Of a stretch of DNA of 64,000 nt, positions 60,884-64,000 are shown piece after piece. The notes under the pieces are model-generated. The model saw nothing but the letters and a program-made list of their open reading frames with translations, was not told the origin of the DNA and did no database searches. The stretch comes from Cypionkella psychrotolerans (lineage in GTDB: Bacteria; Pseudomonadota; Alphaproteobacteria; Rhodobacterales; Rhodobacteraceae). The DNA lies in the NCBI RefSeq assembly GCF_001294535.1, contig NZ_LGIC01000090.1, positions 168,093 through 232,092 of the forward strand, read 5' to 3'. Within the stretch, counting starts at the first letter, position 1; each line of letters opens with the position of its first letter. The translations under genes and the position numbers were made by a program.

Positions 60884-61828
60884 CTAGACCTGGTTGGGCA
60901 GCGGTTGCCCGTCCAGATATGCGATCAGATTGGCGACGGCCATCATGCCCATCGCGGTGCGGGTTTCCAGAACGGCGGTGCCAAGATGGGGCAGCAGGGT
61001 GACGTTTTCCAAACCCAGCAGGGCGGGGGTGATCTGCGGTTCGTTTTCATAGACATCGAGGCCCGCGCCCGCGATCTGGCCGGTTTTCAGGGCGGTGGCG
61101 AGGGTTGTTTCATCGACCACATCGCCACGCGCGATGTTGATCAGGATGCCATGCGGGGCCATTTGCGCCAAGGCTTCGGCATTGATCAAATGGCGCGTGG
61201 CGGGGCCGCCGGGGACGGCGATCACCACGAAATCGGCTTGCAGGACTTCGAGCATGGAGACCTGCTGCGCGGGGACGCCTGCATCTGTGGCAGAGCGGTT
61301 GTGGTAGATCACTCGCATGCCAAAGCCATAGTGGCAGCGCTGTGCAATGGCACGGCCAATGCGGCCCATGCCGATGATGCCGACGCATTTGCCTGAGACT
61401 GGTGCGCCGAGCATTTGTGTGGGGTGCCAGCCCTGCCATTGGCCTGCGCGCAGCATCCGCTCGCCCTCACCTGCGCGCCGGGCGGTCATCAGCAGCAGCG
61501 TCATCGCCACATCGGCGGTGGCATCGGTGACCGCGCCGGGAGTGTTGGTGACGGCGATGCCAAGTGCAGCGGCGGCCTTGGTGTCGATATGGTTGAAGCC
61601 AACGCCGAAATTGGCGAGCAATTTCGCCCTTGGGGTGGGCACCTCGGCGAAGGCCTCGGCTTTGAACAGATCGCCCAAAGTTGGCAGCACCACGTCGTAA
61701 TCGGTGAGGGCGACGCGCAGTTCGGACGCGTCAAGCGGCAGGGTGCTGGCGCGCGCCGTCACCTCAAAACGGGCGCGGGCGGCTTGCATCACCGGATCGG
61801 GCAAGGGACGGGTGATCAGCAGTTTCAT
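60884..61828 (-). CDS. D-2-hydroxyacid dehydrogenase (glyoxylate/hydroxypyruvate reductase type)
   Basis: A 314-residue NAD(P)-dependent enzyme reducing 2-keto acids. It has GIIGMGRIGRAIAQR (cofactor loop), LINIARGDVVDETTL (Arg), AGLDVYENEPQI (Glu) and LLPHLGTAVLETR (catalytic His). The ATG overlaps the stop of the upstream gene by one base, and the 78 in-frame codons before it run through the CsaA-like gene. The exact substrate is not determinable, glyoxylate or hydroxypyruvate being likely. Confidence 0.92.
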   Translation of the reverse strand: MKLLITRPLPDPVMQAARARFEVTARASTLPLDASELRVALTDYDVVLPTLGDLFKAEAFAEVPTPRAKLLANFGVGFNHIDTKAAAALGIAVTNTPGAVTDATADVAMTLLLMTARRAGEGERMLRAGQWQGWHPTQMLGAPVSGKCVGIIGMGRIGRAIAQRCHYGFGMRVIYHNRSATDAGVPAQQVSMLEVLQADFVVIAVPGGPATRHLINAEALAQMAPHGILINIARGDVVDETTLATALKTGQIAGAGLDVYENEPQITPALLGLENVTLLPHLGTAVLETRTAMGMMAVANLIAYLDGQPLPNQV

Positions 61829-62178
61829 CAGAATAACCTTCCTCCCAAGGGCACATCTTGACCGGGGCCTATCAGCACGACCTCCCCCGCCGCATCGGGC
61901 AGGCCAAGCACCAGCACTTCCGAGATCACCTTGCCGATCTGGCGTGGTGGAAAATTGACCACCGCCAGCACCTGCCGCCCGATCAGTGCCTCTGGCGTGT
62001 AGTGTTTGGTGATCTGGGCCGAGGAGCGTTTCTCGCCAATCCCGGGACCAAAATCGAGCCACAATTTATAGGCGGGCTTGCGTGCCTCGGGGTAGGCTTC
62101 GGCGCGGGTAATGCGGCCGACGCGGATGTCGACCTTCTCGAAGTCGGGATAGGTGATCTGGCTAGAGGCGTCGGTCAT
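61828..62178 (-). CDS. CsaA-like tRNA-binding domain protein
   Basis: A 116-residue OB-fold protein: FEKVDIRVGRI, PEARKPAYKLWLDFGPGIGEKRSSAQIT and LIGRQVLAVVNFPPRQIGKV are the CsaA/tRNA-binding-domain signatures. It probably binds tRNA and has been described as an export-related chaperone in Bacillus. It overlaps proC by four bases and the dehydrogenase gene by one. Confidence 0.94.
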   Translation of the reverse strand: MTDASSQITYPDFEKVDIRVGRITRAEAYPEARKPAYKLWLDFGPGIGEKRSSAQITKHYTPEALIGRQVLAVVNFPPRQIGKVISEVLVLGLPDAAGEVVLIGPGQDVPLGGRLF

Positions 62179-62987
62179 TTGCCCAGCTCCCTGCCCCGGT
62201 CAGTGGCGGCTTTGACGGCGCGCTGAAGCAAAGCGGGAAAGCCGGTTTCAGGGTCCATCAGCACCGCGAGGGCTGCGGCTGTCGTACCCCCCGGAGAGGT
62301 GACGTTGATGCGCAACTGGCTGGCGGGCTCAGTGGACTGATAGGCGAGTTCACCTGCGCCGCAAACGGTCGCACGCGCCAGTTTCATCGCGATTTCTGGC
62401 GACAAACCCTCGGCCTCACCCGCCGCCGCCATCGCCTCGATCAGATGGAACACATAGGCCGGACCAGAGCCGGACACGCCAGTCACCGCGTCAATCTGAT
62501 GCTCGCCGTCGAGTTCGACCACCTGCCCCACCGCCAGCATCAACTGATGCGCCAAAGCCAGCCCCGCAGCCCCCGCATAAGCGTTGGCGCAGATGCCGGT
62601 GATGCCGCGGCCGACCATCGCCGGGGTGTTCGGCATGGTGCGCACGATCGGGGTCCGCTCGCCCAAAGCCGCCTCGAACGTAGCAATCGAGGTGCCTGCA
62701 GCAATCGACACGAACAGCGTCGTGCCATTGCCCAAGGCTTGCAGGGCGGGCAAGGCCGCGCCCATCATCTGCGGCTTGACGGCGAGCAAAGCGACAGCTG
62801 GGGCTGGCGGCATGCCTTGGTTGAGATGCACGCCGCTGGATTTCAGCCAATCGGTCGGATGCGGCTCGATCACCCATACGCTCGTTGCAGGCACCCCCGC
62901 CGCCAACCATCCGGTCAGCAGCGCCGTCCCCATCTTGCCACACCCCAGCAGAACCAGCCCATCGCGGGCCACCACATCCAGCACCAT
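62175..62987 (-). CDS. proC: Pyrroline-5-carboxylate reductase
   Basis: Last step of proline synthesis: reduces pyrroline-5-carboxylate with NAD(P)H. The 270 residues have the cofactor loop LVLLGCGKMGTALLTGWL, LLAVKPQMM, RTMPNTPAMVGRGITG, and the C-terminal DAVTGVSGSGPAYVFHLIEAM and NVTSPGGTTAAAL. ATG 62987 has GGGGAG upstream; 33 further in-frame codons are not ProC-like. It forms an operon with the CsaA-like and hydroxyacid dehydrogenase genes. Confidence 0.96.
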   Translation of the reverse strand: MVLDVVARDGLVLLGCGKMGTALLTGWLAAGVPATSVWVIEPHPTDWLKSSGVHLNQGMPPAPAVALLAVKPQMMGAALPALQALGNGTTLFVSIAAGTSIATFEAALGERTPIVRTMPNTPAMVGRGITGICANAYAGAAGLALAHQLMLAVGQVVELDGEHQIDAVTGVSGSGPAYVFHLIEAMAAAGEAEGLSPEIAMKLARATVCGAGELAYQSTEPASQLRINVTSPGGTTAAALAVLMDPETGFPALLQRAVKAATDRGRELGK

Positions 62988-63092
62988 CGAAAACTCCCCT
63001 TTTACGGAGAGGTTAGTGCGGTTTGCGAGGACATTGAATCGGAAATAGCACTGGGGATACAGAAACTGCGGACACCGCCATTGCAACCCAGA

Positions 63093-63596
63093 TCAGGCTC
63101 GCCCGTAAGCCTCGGCAATCGCGACTTTCATGGCATCGGCGGGGGATTTATCGGCCCAGGACACCAGTTGGAACGCTGGATAAAACCGCTCAGACGCGGT
63201 GATCGCGCCGGAAATCAGCCGATCAATCTGCTCGGGCGCCACCATTTGCCCGCCCGCAAGGCAGAGGCCATAGCGGAACACCATCAGCTTTTGTTCGGCC
63301 CAATAGGTGAACGCCCCAGTCCAAACCATATCGTTGCAGCGGTTCAGCACATCATAAAGGGCTGCCATTTTATCGGTTGGCGGCTCCATTTCAAAGGTGC
63401 AGATCAGGCGGAGCGTTTCGTCCTGCGCCGACCACGCGAGGGTCAGCGCGTAGGTGCGCCACTGGCCCTCAACCGCCATCGCGATCTGGTCATCGGTGAC
63501 GCGGTCAAACTCCCAATCATGGTGGGCAGCCAGATTTTCCACGATGTCGATCGGATGAAGATCGTCACTCAGCAGGTAATCTTCAGAAAATGACAT
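63093..63596 (-). CDS. YbjN-domain protein
   Basis: A 167-residue soluble protein of the YbjN family: HPIDIVENLAAHHDWEFDRVTDDQIAMAVEGQW, LAWSAQDETLRLICTFEMEPP, LYDVLNRCNDMVWTGAFTYW. The fold resembles type III secretion chaperones and the function is not defined. It lies 105 nt upstream of proC on the same strand. Confidence 0.9.
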   Translation of the reverse strand: MSFSEDYLLSDDLHPIDIVENLAAHHDWEFDRVTDDQIAMAVEGQWRTYALTLAWSAQDETLRLICTFEMEPPTDKMAALYDVLNRCNDMVWTGAFTYWAEQKLMVFRYGLCLAGGQMVAPEQIDRLISGAITASERFYPAFQLVSWADKSPADAMKVAIAEAYGRA

Positions 63597-64000
63597 GGGC
63601 TGGCCTCACTATAAAGCCCCAGTGACGATACCGTCCCCTATGGGCTGGGCGCCCGGCAACCAACAGCGTAACCCGGCATTGCCCTTACTAGATATAGTGT
63701 GGCTATGGGGGAAGCCTGTAAAGAGGATTCTGGAGAAATCTTCTGTGGACAAATTGTTTGTGTGTGGCGTGTGTGGCGTGACAGCAGAGTTGGCAGAGTT
63801 TGACAGCAGAGTTGGCAGCAGAGCGATTTTCGGGTTTTAGGCAAGCGGTCAATGGCATAACAGCTCATCTCATTTCCGATTTCCCACCTACAAGAATGTC
63901 AAAAATCAGAAAAGCATGTCGCCCCGTCCCCAGCGCCAGTCTCATTTAACGGGGGTCTTAAGCTCGGTTAAAGGGTCTTTACACCGAACCGCCGCACATG
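63597..64000. other. 404-nt stretch without a convincing gene
   Basis: No frame has codon use or protein pattern like the neighbours. It must hold the YbjN promoter (minus) near its left end. It contains two tandem 9-mers TGTGTGGCG (63761-63778) and an 18-nt direct repeat at 63779-63796 and 63801-63818. The last 60 nt are A/T-richer and may lead to a gene beyond the window. Confidence 0.5.
63761..63818. repeat. Adjacent short direct repeats
   Basis: A tandem pair of TGTGTGGCG is followed by TGACAGCAGAGTTGGCAG twice with a 22-bp period. The sequence is low in complexity and could be an expanding repeat or a set of binding sites. Confidence 0.7.

Noticed and set aside
63595..63868. Short frames on both strands at the right end
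   Set aside because: They cover the direct repeats, have Cys/Trp-rich or His-rich translations without family resemblance and no convincing start.

Overview
The window looks like an ordinary stretch of chromosome from a high-GC alphaproteobacterium of the Rhodobacteraceae (Rhodobacter/Paracoccus/Pseudorhodobacter-like). This is inferred from the 44-residue aa3-type cytochrome oxidase subunit IV, the TauE/SafE plus TIGR02186 pair, the MobA-MobB-unknown trio, ETF-ubiquinone oxidoreductase, PhbAB, and the family of extragenic repeats after stop codons. No rRNA, tRNA, CRISPR array, transposase, integrase or phage gene was recognised. I see about 74 protein genes, many in tight operons with 1-4 nt overlaps.

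Layout. 1-11.5 kb: truncated hemE, a frameshifted GH5 glycosidase, an aminotransferase, an EamA exporter, hemF, a lipoprotein, an rRNA-type methyltransferase, clpS, a HAD hydrolase, a D,D-carboxypeptidase with SPOR domain, an FAH-family hydrolase and a Sua5/TsaC-type protein. 11.6-21 kb: acyl-CoA dehydrogenase plus MBL hydrolase, cytochrome oxidase subunit IV, azlCD, the mobA-mobB operon, a GNAT enzyme, a membrane protein and greA. 21.4-32 kb: ETF-QO, a TPR protein, ispE, a polyprenyl diphosphate synthase, small conserved proteins, the phbA-phbB polyhydroxybutyrate genes and a degenerate EAL protein. 32-40 kb: tag, a branched-chain aminotransferase-like enzyme, a stress protein, an exported protease, an OmpW porin with an FNR-type box, and nfu-tsaB-rimI. 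40.3-48.5 kb: a nucleoside-type BMP/ABC importer with purine nucleoside phosphorylase, interrupted by a VasI-like exported protein, then TauE/TIGR02186. 48.7-60 kb: MATE pump and two thioesterases on the minus strand, then two MerR regulators and a fatty-acid beta-oxidation operon (acyl-CoA dehydrogenase, GST, thiolase, FadB-type enzyme) carrying an NTF2-like protein and three cupin domains. 60-64 kb: sulfotransferase, hydroxyacid dehydrogenase, CsaA-like protein, proC and a YbjN protein.

How it fits together: the window is rich in acyl-CoA metabolism. Two large acyl-CoA dehydrogenases and the thiolase/FadB set would feed electrons through ETF to ETF-QO and acetyl-CoA into PhbA/PhbB storage. 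Two adjacent MerR regulators with a palindromic ACGT-type operator between them resemble the LiuR type that controls such genes.

The least explained material is structural and contextual: (i) two copies of a structured extragenic repeat whose nested hairpin keeps loop and spacers while the inner stem changes by compensation; (ii) a related set of post-stop elements with hairpins closed by a constant GTGAA loop; (iii) a three-cupin cassette inside the beta-oxidation operon; (iv) a VasI-like protein inside an ABC importer operon with no other type VI secretion gene in view; (v) a possible ~110-nt small RNA between tag and the class IV aminotransferase gene; (vi) 20-nt TGC-rich tandem repeats in front of a 58-residue protein of unknown function. 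I did not find a clear new multi-gene defence or biosynthetic system.
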